In this document: positions 38,536 to 47,665 of the stretch, piece by piece
Position numbering within the stretch: position 1 is the stretch's first letter
Layout: each line of letters opens with the position of its first letter
Assembly (NCBI RefSeq): GCF_000278135.1
Contig: NZ_JH725022.1
Span: forward strand, 256,186-320,185
Source of the DNA: Candidatus Bartonella washoeensis Sb944nv
GTDB taxonomy: Bacteria > Pseudomonadota > Alphaproteobacteria > Rhizobiales > Rhizobiaceae
DNA: 64,000 nucleotides
Direction: 5' to 3'
Made by a program: the position numbers and the translations under genes
The notes under the pieces: generated by a model
The model's input: only the letters and a program-made list of their open reading frames with translations
Told to the model about the DNA's origin: nothing
Databases searched by the model: none

Positions 38536-40686
38536 TCAAAGTGTTGAATCTTCAGTATTTTTTATTTTCAAAGAGATTACAGGTGTTTTTTTCAGATCTC
38601 TGTTAATCACTCGCACAATATTCAATGTTTCAGGGGAGAGTGTAGAGGGAATTGGGGGAATAAACTCAGAATCATTGTGGGAAGGCAGGGTTGATGGTTG
38701 ATAAGGGAGGAGAGAATTTTCGACGCCGTAGAGCTGTTTGAGCATGATATTTTGGTGTGCAGAAAGCATAATGCGATGCCATATCATGGCAGGAACACCA
38801 CCACCAAAAGCCCGATTCATCGGTGAAAAATCATCATTTCCCATCCATACGGCTCCAGTATAATTACCAGTAAAACCGACAAACCAAGCATCACGATAGG
38901 ATTGTGATGTTCCAGTTTTTCCAGCAACAAGAGTCATAGGGAGGGCGGCACGTTTACCCGATCCTCGTGTTGTGACACCAACCAGCATTTGGTTCATATA
39001 GGCTGCTGATTGTCCACTGAGGACTCGATGTGGTTTATTACCATTGTGCTCGAAATCCCATACCACATGTCCATCTGTTGTTCTGATTTGCGTGAAAGCG
39101 TGGCGATTTCCAGCCATTCCTCCATTAGCAAAGACATTAAAACCAGTTGCTTGATCCAGGGGGGTCATATTGGAGGTGCCCAGAACCATAGTTTTATGTG
39201 ATAAAATATGCGCATGAATCCCCATATTTTTGATCAGATTGATAATGGGTTGGGTATCGCGGTTAAGATATTGATATGTAAGATAGACAGGTACTGTATT
39301 GATGGAAAAAGCTAAAGCAGTTGCCAAATCGATTCTACCAAGATAATGACCGGAATTATTTTTTGGTGACCAGCCTCCCCAATTGATAGGGGCATCTAAA
39401 ACGATTGTTGAGGGAGACAATCCACGTTCCATTGCGGCTGCGTAAACATAGGGTTTGAATGAAGAACCGGGTTGTCGACCACCTTGTGTGGCTCTGTTGA
39501 ATTGGCTTTTGTTATAATCCACTCCACCAACAATTGCACAGACAGCGCCGTTATTGTCGAGAATAGCAGTGGCGGCTTGTGTTACGCGATATTGTTGACC
39601 ATATTGCTGTAAATGATATGCAATTGATTCCTCTGCTGCTTTTTGAATATCAGGATCAAGAGTGGTTTGAATAATTAAACTATGGCTAGGAAGTTGATCA
39701 CGCATTTTTTTAACTTCGTCGAAGACCCAATCAAGAAAATAATCAGGCTGAGGATTTTTTATTTTTGTCAGTGCTCTTGCAGGATAACGATGGGCATTGA
39801 TAATTTCACTATCAGTCATGAAACCACTATTAACAAGATTAGAAAGGACCACATTGGCACGTGTTTGGGCGGCGAAGAGATGACTATGAGGAGCATATTT
39901 GGTTGGTGCTTTGAAGAGTCCTGCTAACATAGCGGATTCACTAAGGGATATATTGCGTATGTTTTTATCAAAATAAAATTTTGCAGCAGCTGTAATACCA
40001 AAATTGTTTCCACCCATATATGCACGATCAAGATAAAGTTGCAAAATTTGTTTTTTGCTGAAGTTTGCTTCTAACCAAAGGGCAAGATAAGCTTCTTTGA
40101 TTTTGCGTGTTATGGTTCTTTCATTTGTTAAAAATAAATTTTTAGCGAGTTGTTGTGTAAGAGTTGAGCCACCTTGAACTACACTTTTAGCTTGCATATT
40201 TTGTGAGATAGCTCGCGTGAGGCCTTGTAAATCAATACCCCAGTGATCAAAAAAACGACGGTCTTCTGTTGCGAGAACCGCTTTAATAACATAATCGGGC
40301 ATCTCTTCAACAGGAACAGACACAGTTGGTAGTGCACCACGGTGACCGATGGGATTTCCATATCGGTCGAGAAAAAGAATGGAAAAATTTTTAGGAAAAT
40401 ACCAATCTTTTTTTGTCAATTCGAAAATCGAAATGCCAAAAATGGTGAAAAGCGTAAACCCAATCAATCCTAATGTCAGTGTTTCATCGAGAAGTTCGAT
40501 GATAAATCGTTTCCATCCTCGGATATGGAAACACTGTGAGGCGATTTTTGCCTTGTTCCAGAAATAACTGTTCGCAGAGCAGATGCTATAAAGTGTTGTG
40601 TCAAATAACGCATCTAATTCAATAAGTACAGGACTTTGGAATGGTTTATTATGTTGTGCTTTCTTTTTTTTAAAAAAATGAAACAT
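38536..40686 (-). CDS. bifunctional penicillin-binding protein (transglycosylase/transpeptidase, class A)
   Basis: A 716-residue inner-membrane enzyme that polymerises glycan strands and cross-links peptides. A membrane helix lies at about 70-90. The GT51 domain shows ATEDRRFFDHWGID with the catalytic Glu, then GGSTLTQQLAKN and RKIKEAYLA. The transpeptidase domain has the nucleophile Ser in RQPGSSFKPYVY (SxxK type), SxN in SINTVP and KTG in AGKTGTSQSYRDAWFVG. It resembles the rhizobial PBP1A/1C group; the exact paralogue is not assigned. It heads the operon with DUF1214 and DUF1254. Confidence 0.92.
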   Translation of the reverse strand: MFHFFKKKKAQHNKPFQSPVLIELDALFDTTLYSICSANSYFWNKAKIASQCFHIRGWKRFIIELLDETLTLGLIGFTLFTIFGISIFELTKKDWYFPKNFSILFLDRYGNPIGHRGALPTVSVPVEEMPDYVIKAVLATEDRRFFDHWGIDLQGLTRAISQNMQAKSVVQGGSTLTQQLAKNLFLTNERTITRKIKEAYLALWLEANFSKKQILQLYLDRAYMGGNNFGITAAAKFYFDKNIRNISLSESAMLAGLFKAPTKYAPHSHLFAAQTRANVVLSNLVNSGFMTDSEIINAHRYPARALTKIKNPQPDYFLDWVFDEVKKMRDQLPSHSLIIQTTLDPDIQKAAEESIAYHLQQYGQQYRVTQAATAILDNNGAVCAIVGGVDYNKSQFNRATQGGRQPGSSFKPYVYAAAMERGLSPSTIVLDAPINWGGWSPKNNSGHYLGRIDLATALAFSINTVPVYLTYQYLNRDTQPIINLIKNMGIHAHILSHKTMVLGTSNMTPLDQATGFNVFANGGMAGNRHAFTQIRTTDGHVVWDFEHNGNKPHRVLSGQSAAYMNQMLVGVTTRGSGKRAALPMTLVAGKTGTSQSYRDAWFVGFTGNYTGAVWMGNDDFSPMNRAFGGGVPAMIWHRIMLSAHQNIMLKQLYGVENSLLPYQPSTLPSHNDSEFIPPIPSTLSPETLNIVRVINRDLKKTPVISLKIKNTEDSTL

Positions 40687-41030
40687 TTAAAAGAGAGTCT
40701 GTGAAAAAATGATACAATCAAAAAAATCTGTAATGATTATATGGAGTGACGGTAGTGTTTTGCTATAGTGTCAACAGAGAAAGAGTTTATTTTAGAATGA
40801 CGACAATTTATTTTTGTAGATTATTTTTTCGATTTTTATAATTTTTTTAAATTTTCTCTTTCAATTATTATGTAATTTTTTAAGAAGATTTTAGTTTGAA
40901 ATCATTAGAGTTTAGGGTATTATCAACGTGTTGTTATACAGAGGTTATGTTATTCTGCTTTTGTGATTTTTGAATAGATAAAAAGCAATTATTCATTTTA
41001 TATTCATTTACAGTAGATTATGAAATATCT
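40687..41030. other. divergent intergenic region between PBP and feuN
   Basis: 344 bases, AT-rich, containing promoters for both directions. No gene or clear hairpin is seen. Confidence 0.5.
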
Positions 41031-41267
41031 ATGATGAAAAGAATTTTCTTATTTATAATGATAGCAGTTCTTCTTGGTGCGGATTCTGTTTTGGCTGCCG
41101 AATGTACTGAAGTAGGTAGGAAAGTTGCTGTTCAACACAGTGGGGTATTAGTACGTTCCACACCCATTGTTCAGGATGGAAGAGATATGTGTGTGGTCGT
41201 GGTCGTTGTGCCTGCTCGTGAGGGTAAAAAGCTGCGCCGTGTTGAAGTTTCCGTTCCTACCGATTAG
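41031..41267 (+). CDS. feuN: FeuN-like small periplasmic regulator of the FeuQ kinase
   Basis: 78 residues: signal peptide 1-22 or 23 (core FLFIMIAVLLGA, cleavage near LAAE), then a small mature domain with two cysteines (25 and 54) that may form a disulfide. It lies 18 bases before feuP. In Sinorhizobium meliloti a protein of this size encoded directly upstream of feuP, FeuN, is an essential periplasmic inhibitor of FeuQ. Naming here rests on position, size and export signal. A second ATG at 41034 is possible. Confidence 0.7.
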   Translation: MMKRIFLFIMIAVLLGADSVLAAECTEVGRKVAVQHSGVLVRSTPIVQDGRDMCVVVVVVPAREGKKLRRVEVSVPTD

Positions 41268-41285
41268 TATTTAGCAGATGTTGTG

Positions 41286-41951
41286 ATGCGTATTTTAATT
41301 GTTGAAGATGATCACAATCTCAATCATCAATTAGCGGAAGCTGTGAAAAATGCGGGATATGTTTCGGATAGCGCTTTCGATGGTGAAGAGGCTTATTTTT
41401 TAGGCAGTACAGAGTCTTATGATGCGGTGATTCTTGATATAGGCTTGCCAGGTCTAGATGGAATTCGTGTGATTGAAAAATGGCGCAAAGAAGGGTATTT
41501 GATGCCTGTTTTAGTGCTGACGGCGCGAGATCGCTGGTCTGATAAGGTACTTGGCATTGATGCAGGTGCTGACGATTATGTTGTTAAACCATTTCATTTA
41601 GAGGAAGTGATGGCGCGGTTGCGGGCGTTAATTCGTCGAGCTACAGGCCATGCGACGAGCGCATTATGTTGTGGTCAGGTTTTATTAGATACCAAAACTT
41701 CTCGTGTTTTTGTTGATGGTCAGTTGATTAAATTAACTTCATATGAATTCAGACTTCTTTCGTATCTCATGCATCATTGTGATAGGGTTGTTTCAAGGAC
41801 TGAGCTTACCGAACATCTTTATGACCAGAATTTTGACAAGGATTCGAATACAGTTGAAGTTTTTGTAGGACGGTTGCGGAAAAAGCTTGGGGTGGATTTA
41901 ATTGAGACTATTCGTGGAATGGGCTATAGAGTGAAAAAGCCAGGTGATTAA
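41286..41951 (+). CDS. feuP: FeuP-like OmpR-family response regulator
   Basis: 222 residues from ATG 41286 (221 without the optional GTG at 41283). The receiver domain has the acidic pair in EDDHN, the phospho-acceptor Asp in VILDIGLPGLDG, Thr in VLTARD and Lys in YVVKPFH. The C-terminal winged helix includes LTSYEFRLLSYLMHH and NTVEVFVGRLRKKLG. In rhizobia FeuPQ controls periplasmic cyclic glucan export and other genes. Its stop shares a base with the feuQ start (TAATG), so the two are translationally coupled. Confidence 0.9.
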   Translation: MRILIVEDDHNLNHQLAEAVKNAGYVSDSAFDGEEAYFLGSTESYDAVILDIGLPGLDGIRVIEKWRKEGYLMPVLVLTARDRWSDKVLGIDAGADDYVVKPFHLEEVMARLRALIRRATGHATSALCCGQVLLDTKTSRVFVDGQLIKLTSYEFRLLSYLMHHCDRVVSRTELTEHLYDQNFDKDSNTVEVFVGRLRKKLGVDLIETIRGMGYRVKKPGD

Positions 41952-43363
41952 TGAGAGTTGTAAAGCATAAGGGCTGGCTTAGAGGTGTTTTTTTTCTTGT
42001 CGGTAGATCTCTCAGCTTACGTGTTATGATTTTGTCAACATTATGGGTTGTTATTTCGCTTTCATCGATTTCTGCAGTCAGTATTTTATTTTATCGGCGC
42101 TCAAGTGAACAAAGTCTAGAGCGTATCCTTTTTGCTCAGCTTTATAGTCTTATTGCAACAGTAACTGTGTCATCAGATGGTAATTTGAGAGGAAGTTTTG
42201 GGATTGATGATATTCGTTATTCAGATCCAACATCGGGTTGGTATTGGGAAGTTGTTGCTGTATCACCTAATCTACAAGGAAGACTGACATCTCCATCATT
42301 AGGAACTGGGAAAATATTTTCGCCCAGCAATGTCGATATACCTTTTGACAATAAATTCTTTCGCTCTTATCGGATAAAAGGAAGCAATGATCAGAATCTA
42401 CAAGTCATTGAAAGTGATGTTGTTCTTGATAATCAGAATCACATTGCTCGTTTTCGACTCGTTGGGAATATTGATGAGGCACATGCACAAGTGCAGGAAT
42501 TTAAGCGAACTTTGCAAATTTTTTTGTGGAGTTTTGGTATAGGCAGTGTTTTTATTAATATTGCTATTATTTTCTTTAGTTTTCAACCATTGAAGCTTAT
42601 CCGACAAGCATTGAATGATATTCGTGAAGGCAAAGTTAATTACGTGAATACGGATTTAGTAAGTGAAGTTATGCCGTTAGCACAAGAGATGAATGCTCTT
42701 ATTAATAACAATCAACGTATTATTGAACGGTTTCGCACACAGGTTGGTAATCTTGCTCATTCATTGAAGACGCCTTTATCAGTTATTATGAATGAGGTTG
42801 ATAAGATGTGTGGAGAACAGGCCATTTTATTGAGAGAGCAGTCTCAAATGATGCAGTCGCAAATAAACCATTATCTACAGCGTGCTCGAATTGCAGCACA
42901 ACGAGACAGTGTAGTTTATCACACATCTGTTCGCACAGTGATTGATCGTTTGGTGCGGGTTATGGAAAAGCTTAATCCTGAGAAACAGTTTCAATTTGTC
43001 ATGGAGGTCGATGATATTATTTTTTCTGGTGAGCGGGAAGATTTAGAGGAAGTTGTGGGGAATTTGATTGAGAATGCTGCTCAGTGGTCTCATACAAAAG
43101 TTCTGATTTCTTGTTGTTTAGAAGAAAATGTTGAAGAAGCAGAATTTTTTAGTATCCTCGTAGAAGATGATGGTTCTGGTTTAACAGAAAAACAAATTGA
43201 TGAAGCTTTTAAAAGAGGTTGGCGGTTTGATGAAAGTAAGCCAGGGACAGGTTTAGGATTAGCGATTGTTTCAGATATGGTTAACGAATATGGCGGAGAT
43301 CTTTTCTTATCGCGTTCTGATTTGGGCGGGTTATATGCAAAGGTTTTATTACCAAGACGGTAA
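41951..43363 (+). CDS. feuQ: FeuQ-like membrane sensor histidine kinase
   Basis: 470 residues: N-terminal helix about 24-50, periplasmic sensor domain about 55-175, second helix about 182-205, a linker, then HisKA with the phosphorylated His in GNLAHSLKTPLSVI. The ATPase domain has the N box NLIENAAQWSH and G boxes in VEDDGSGLT and GTGLGLAIV. The layout is PhoQ-like. It is cognate to FeuP just upstream and probably held in check by FeuN. The gene is followed after 260 bases by the ccm operon. Confidence 0.9.
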   Translation: MRVVKHKGWLRGVFFLVGRSLSLRVMILSTLWVVISLSSISAVSILFYRRSSEQSLERILFAQLYSLIATVTVSSDGNLRGSFGIDDIRYSDPTSGWYWEVVAVSPNLQGRLTSPSLGTGKIFSPSNVDIPFDNKFFRSYRIKGSNDQNLQVIESDVVLDNQNHIARFRLVGNIDEAHAQVQEFKRTLQIFLWSFGIGSVFINIAIIFFSFQPLKLIRQALNDIREGKVNYVNTDLVSEVMPLAQEMNALINNNQRIIERFRTQVGNLAHSLKTPLSVIMNEVDKMCGEQAILLREQSQMMQSQINHYLQRARIAAQRDSVVYHTSVRTVIDRLVRVMEKLNPEKQFQFVMEVDDIIFSGEREDLEEVVGNLIENAAQWSHTKVLISCCLEENVEEAEFFSILVEDDGSGLTEKQIDEAFKRGWRFDESKPGTGLGLAIVSDMVNEYGGDLFLSRSDLGGLYAKVLLPRR

Positions 43364-43623
43364 ACATATTTTCTTTCTGTTTCAGGGCATGTATGTATTA
43401 AAGTTTGTAAGAATGGGGTCATATTTGTGCGCATAATGCACAAAGTAGGGAATGATTTCAGAATTCTGAAGTTATATCTGTTTGTAAATAGCATAGAGAA
43501 ATAAACTTTATAATTCCATATGTGAAAAAATAGTATTCTATCTTTTACATCAATGTTCTAATGAATAGGAAGGTAGAATAATTGATGACGATTTTTTAAT
43601 TCTTGTTTTGGTAGCAAAATGAT

Positions 43624-44361
43624 ATGCTATTATTAATTTGGGTTGCACTTTTTTTTATTTTTTTGACGATTTCTCTTTTTTTCTCGTTGCATTCTAAGTG
43701 CGATTTCAAAAAAAATAAGAGTATTTCAGATACTAATATTTATAGAATTTGCACGTGTTTGGTTGGATCTGACAAGTCTTGCAAGCGTTATGAAAATATA
43801 CGATCTATTAGAGCTCTTAGTATTTTTTTTGTTCTTCTTATAACATGGAGCATTTACGGTTTAACAGGCAATCCAGAAGTTAAAAGTTATTTCTTTAGTG
43901 AGTTAATGGATAAGAATCCAAAGATGCTCAGTAAACGTGAACAGCTTGTTCGTTTACAAGTGCTGTTTCTTCGTGCACCTCATGATGGCAGGTTAGCGGA
44001 CGCGTTGGCAGTAGGATATCTCGAGGAAGGTCATTTCCAAGATGCTGTGAACATTTATTTAGATGCACTTCGCTTGAATGGAGAATCTGCTCCAAGACTT
44101 GTTGGGTATGGATTGGCATTGGTTGGTTATGAGGAGGGAGTGATTACGCAAGAAGCGCAAAATGCTTTTCAAAAGGCGGTGGATTTGGCGCCAAATGATT
44201 TTTATCCTCGTTTATTATTAGCTGAAGCACTTCGGCAAGCAGGTAAGTCTGTGCAGGCAATTCAGTTTTTAGAAAATTTTCTTGATAAAATGCCTAAGGA
44301 TTTTCCAGGGCGATTGCGTGTTGAAGCAAAGATAATTCAGTTGCGCGATTCATCTGATTAG
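43624..44361 (+). CDS. ccmI: cytochrome c biogenesis protein CcmI (CycH), short form
   Basis: 245 residues. The N-terminal helix (about 2-21), a cytoplasmic loop and a second helix (about 60-76) give the usual CcmI-1 membrane part. The following tetratricopeptide-like segment includes LADALAVGYLEEGHFQDAVNIY and AFQKAVDLAPNDFYPRLLLAEALRQ. Family members in other rhizobia are usually longer, with an extra C-terminal periplasmic region that binds apocytochrome; here the protein stops after the TPR part. It heads the ccmI-ccmE-ccmF-ccmH set. Confidence 0.88.
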   Translation: MLLLIWVALFFIFLTISLFFSLHSKCDFKKNKSISDTNIYRICTCLVGSDKSCKRYENIRSIRALSIFFVLLITWSIYGLTGNPEVKSYFFSELMDKNPKMLSKREQLVRLQVLFLRAPHDGRLADALAVGYLEEGHFQDAVNIYLDALRLNGESAPRLVGYGLALVGYEEGVITQEAQNAFQKAVDLAPNDFYPRLLLAEALRQAGKSVQAIQFLENFLDKMPKDFPGRLRVEAKIIQLRDSSD

Positions 44362-44552
44362 AATGCTCAGAAAGCGATTGTTATCAGTTTAAGAGTATTA
44401 AAATTGGGAAAGCATCATTCGAGAACAGAGATATTGGATAAGAAGTTGCACCCGTATACAAGATGTGCGAAGCTTTTTAAAAGATAAGGCTTATGAATGA
44501 TGAACGAATGTTTATACAACGCATTTATAAAAGTGTTTTTCGTAGAGTATCT

Positions 44553-45032
44553 ATGAACAGTCAATCCTTCAAGAATTCTCCTTCATTGAAAGTTATTTTA
44601 AAGCAGCGAAAAAAAAAGCGATTGCTGATGATTTTCTTATGCCTTTTTGTTGTGGGAGTTGCGACAAGTCTTATCATGTACGCAATGCGTAATACGGTGA
44701 GTTTTTTTCGAATGCCATCTGAAGTTACAACAGAAGATATTCTAATGGGGCGTTCTTTGCGCTTAGGCGGTTTTGTTGAAAAAGGGACGGTTCAATATCT
44801 TGGCAAGATGAAAGTTACTTTTTTCGTAACTGATAACGTAAAACACGAAAAAGTTATTTTCACTGGCATATTGCCGGATCTTTTTCGTGAAGGGCAGGGC
44901 GTTATCGTAGAAGGATATTTTAATAAACGAGGGCTTTTTATTGGTAAGCGTGTTTTGGCAAAACATGATGAGACTTATATGTCTAAAGAAGCAGCTGATC
45001 GTTTGAACAAATATCACAGTGTGGAGAAATAA
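44553..45032 (+). CDS. ccmE: heme chaperone CcmE (CycJ)
   Basis: 159 residues from ATG 44553. A basic cytoplasmic start (KQRKKKRL), one helix about 22-42, and an OB-fold periplasmic domain with RLGGFVEKG and [17 protein letters not shown]. The covalent heme-binding His is in [10 protein letters not shown]. It receives heme from CcmC (not in window) and passes it to CcmF/CcmH. The frame reaches back to ATG 44493, but the shorter start gives the normal length. It overlaps the earliest possible ccmF start. Confidence 0.93.
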   Translation: MNSQSFKNSPSLKVILKQRKKKRLLMIFLCLFVVGVATSLIMYAMRNTVSFFRMPSEVTTEDILMGRSLRLGGFVEKGTVQYLGKMKVTFFVTDNVKHEKVIFTGILPDLFREGQGVIVEGYFNKRGLFIGKRVLAKHDETYMSKEAADRLNKYHSVEK

Positions 45033-45039
45033 TTCAATC

Positions 45040-47019
45040 GTGCTCGTTGAACTGGGTCATATTTTTTTAGCTGCAGCGTTTGCAGTGAGTTTATTGCAGG
45101 CGTTTTTATCTGCTTTGGGTGTTTGGTGGAAAGATCGTGTGTTGATGCAAACAGTAGTTCCCCTAACGTGTATTACTTTTGTATTATTACTCTCATCTTT
45201 TTTGATTATTGTTCACGCACATGCGGTATCTGATTTTTCTGTTTTGAATGTTATTGAGAACTCTCATTCGGAAAAACCGATGCTTTATAAAATCACTGGT
45301 GTTTGGGGTAATCACGAAGGATCTATGTTTTTATGGGTTTTAAGTCTAGCTGTTTTTAGTACATTGATGGCGTTGTTTAGCCAACACTTACCAGAACAGT
45401 TTAAAGCATTAGTTTTAAGCTGCCAAAGTTTTCTTACGAGCGCTTTTCTTCTATTTATTCTTTTTGTATCCAATCCATTTTTACGCGTTAATCCACCAGC
45501 ATTGCAGGGAAATGATCTCAATCCTCTTTTGCAGGATATCGCTTTAGCAATTCATCCACCGCTTCTTTATTTAGGCTATGTTGGTTTTTCTCTTTGTTTT
45601 TCTTTTGCAATAGCTGCATTGATTATGGGACATGTTGATGGGGATTGGGCGCGTTGGGTTCGTCCTTGGCTTCTTCTTTCTTGGTGTTTTTTAACTTTGG
45701 GTATTATGGTTGGGTCCTATTGGGCTTATTATGAGTTGGGATGGGGTGGTTATTGGTTTTGGGATCCAGTTGAAAACGTTTCATTTATGCCCTGGCTTTC
45801 AGGAACAGCTCTTTTGCATTCTGCTCTTGTTCTTGAAAGACGGGAAACATTGAAAAGTTGGACTTTATTTTTAGCACTTCTTACTTTTTCTCTTTCTCTT
45901 ATGGGAACTTTTCTTGTTCGTTCAGGCCTTTTAATATCTGTTCATAGTTTCGCTGTTGATCCAGCACGTGGTTGGGCAATTCTTGCACTTCTATCCTTCT
46001 TCACGGGAGGCGCTTTTCTTCTCTTTGCATTGCGCGTACCTGTTTTGAAAACAGGGAAATTATTTCAGCCAATTTCGCGTGAAGGTTTTATTATTTTAAA
46101 TAATTTATTGCTCACAACAATAACAGCGATAGTATTAATCGGTACACTCTACCCTTACTTGATTGAAGCTTTAACTGGGCAAAAAATTTCTGTAGGGGCT
46201 TCTTTTTTCAACCTTACCTGTGGGCCTTTAATGGTGTTATTGTTGTTGTTGGTTCCGTTTGGATCAATGATGGCATGGAAACGCGGTGATTTTCTTGCGG
46301 TTGTTGAGCGGTTGTGGTTTGTTTTTATATTAGTCTTTTTAATCTGTTTTATAACATTTTATGTAACATCTTTGCGTGATATTTTTGTAGTTTTAGGGGT
46401 TGGACTTGCAGTCTTTGTTTTCTTAAGCAGTTTAGTTGATCTGTGGGAAAAGAGTGGGCCTCGCAAGATAGCTTTTTCGGTGCGCGTTAAGAGATTTTTG
46501 GGATTGCCATGGTCAGTTTTTGGCGCTGCAATGGCGCATATGGGGTTAGGCATTACATTGTTCGGTATTGTCTGTGTTGCGAATTTCTCGCAAGAGCGTA
46601 TTCTAACTATGCATATAGGAGATATTGTTACAATAGCAGGTAGAACGATTTGCTTTGACAAGGTGCATGAAGGCACTGGCCCAAATTATTCTGCAATGGA
46701 GTTTAATTTTAAAATATATGAAAATGAAAACGTAGTACGTAATGTAACGGCGTCAAAGCGATTTTATTCAAGTCAGAATACGTCAACAACGGAAGTTGGT
46801 ATTCAAAGTCATGGCTTATCTCAGTTATATATTGTGCCAGGACGTATAGACGATCAGGGGCTTGTTGTGCATATATGGTGGAAGTCTTACGTAATTTGTA
46901 TTTGGTTAGGGGCATTGATGATGGCTATGGGTGGATGTTTTTCTCTTTTTGGTTATTGGTTCCGTATTGGGTTGCATCAACGTATAGCCTCTTGCTTTAA
47001 TTTATTAAAAAGGCATTGA
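45040..47019 (+). CDS. ccmF: cytochrome c heme lyase subunit CcmF (CycK)
   Basis: A 659-residue polytopic membrane protein that attaches heme to apocytochrome c. The tryptophan-rich WWD-type motif lies in GWGGYWFWDPVENVSFMPWL. GVWGNHEGSMFLW and the conserved His segments for heme are visible. More than a dozen hydrophobic helices span the length. I chose GTG 45040 because MLVELGH matches the usual CcmF start and GGAGA precedes it; an earlier GTG at 45019 lies inside ccmE. CcmH follows after one base. Confidence 0.95.
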   Translation: MLVELGHIFLAAAFAVSLLQAFLSALGVWWKDRVLMQTVVPLTCITFVLLLSSFLIIVHAHAVSDFSVLNVIENSHSEKPMLYKITGVWGNHEGSMFLWVLSLAVFSTLMALFSQHLPEQFKALVLSCQSFLTSAFLLFILFVSNPFLRVNPPALQGNDLNPLLQDIALAIHPPLLYLGYVGFSLCFSFAIAALIMGHVDGDWARWVRPWLLLSWCFLTLGIMVGSYWAYYELGWGGYWFWDPVENVSFMPWLSGTALLHSALVLERRETLKSWTLFLALLTFSLSLMGTFLVRSGLLISVHSFAVDPARGWAILALLSFFTGGAFLLFALRVPVLKTGKLFQPISREGFIILNNLLLTTITAIVLIGTLYPYLIEALTGQKISVGASFFNLTCGPLMVLLLLLVPFGSMMAWKRGDFLAVVERLWFVFILVFLICFITFYVTSLRDIFVVLGVGLAVFVFLSSLVDLWEKSGPRKIAFSVRVKRFLGLPWSVFGAAMAHMGLGITLFGIVCVANFSQERILTMHIGDIVTIAGRTICFDKVHEGTGPNYSAMEFNFKIYENENVVRNVTASKRFYSSQNTSTTEVGIQSHGLSQLYIVPGRIDDQGLVVHIWWKSYVICIWLGALMMAMGGCFSLFGYWFRIGLHQRIASCFNLLKRH

Positions 47020-47020
47020 G

Positions 47021-47479
47021 ATGAAAAAGGGAATGTTTTGGACTTTGCTTTTTTTTATAACTCTTTTTTCTCTGTCGTTAGCTATAGCAGTCGAGCCAGA
47101 TGAAATTTTACAGGATAAAGCTTTGGAATTGCGTGCGCGTGAGATTTCATTACATTTGCGTTGTCCAGTTTGCCAAAATCAATCAATTGATGATTCAAAT
47201 GCTGCATTGGCACGTGATTTACGGCTTTTGATTCGTGAACGATTGAAAATGGGTGAGAGCAATCAGCAGGTTATTGATTTTCTCGTTGGGCGATATGGTG
47301 GATTTATCCTTTTGAAACCACCATTTAATAAAACAACATGGTTTTTATGGTTGTCTCCTTTGATAATTATCATCATTGGTACAGCAATCATCTTTTTTCA
47401 AATAAGACGGTACAAACACGAAAAAATAATTACTTTAAATGTTGATAAAGCAAAACAGCCAAAAATACCGTTTCGTTAA
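47021..47479 (+). CDS. ccmH: cytochrome c maturation protein CcmH (CycL)
   Basis: 152 residues: signal peptide about 1-24, the redox motif RCPVCQNQSIDDSNA with the two cysteines, and a C-terminal helix about 106-127. It reduces the CxxCH cysteines of apocytochrome c before heme ligation. It lies one base after ccmF, so the two are co-translated. The ccm set here lacks ccmABCDG, which must be elsewhere. Confidence 0.94.
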   Translation: MKKGMFWTLLFFITLFSLSLAIAVEPDEILQDKALELRAREISLHLRCPVCQNQSIDDSNAALARDLRLLIRERLKMGESNQQVIDFLVGRYGGFILLKPPFNKTTWFLWLSPLIIIIIGTAIIFFQIRRYKHEKIITLNVDKAKQPKIPFR

Positions 47480-47665
47480 AAGAGATGTTACATAAAAAAA
47501 TCAGTGTTTTTTCAATTAGTAATACAGCTTTATTGATAATTATCCGTTGTTGTGACCGTAAATCTTACAAAACTTTAACAATTTAGACAGAAAACGGTAA
47601 GGTCTAGTGTTTTATAAGTGATCAGAATCTGGATAAAAATATGACTGAATAGGAGCATATAGCAA

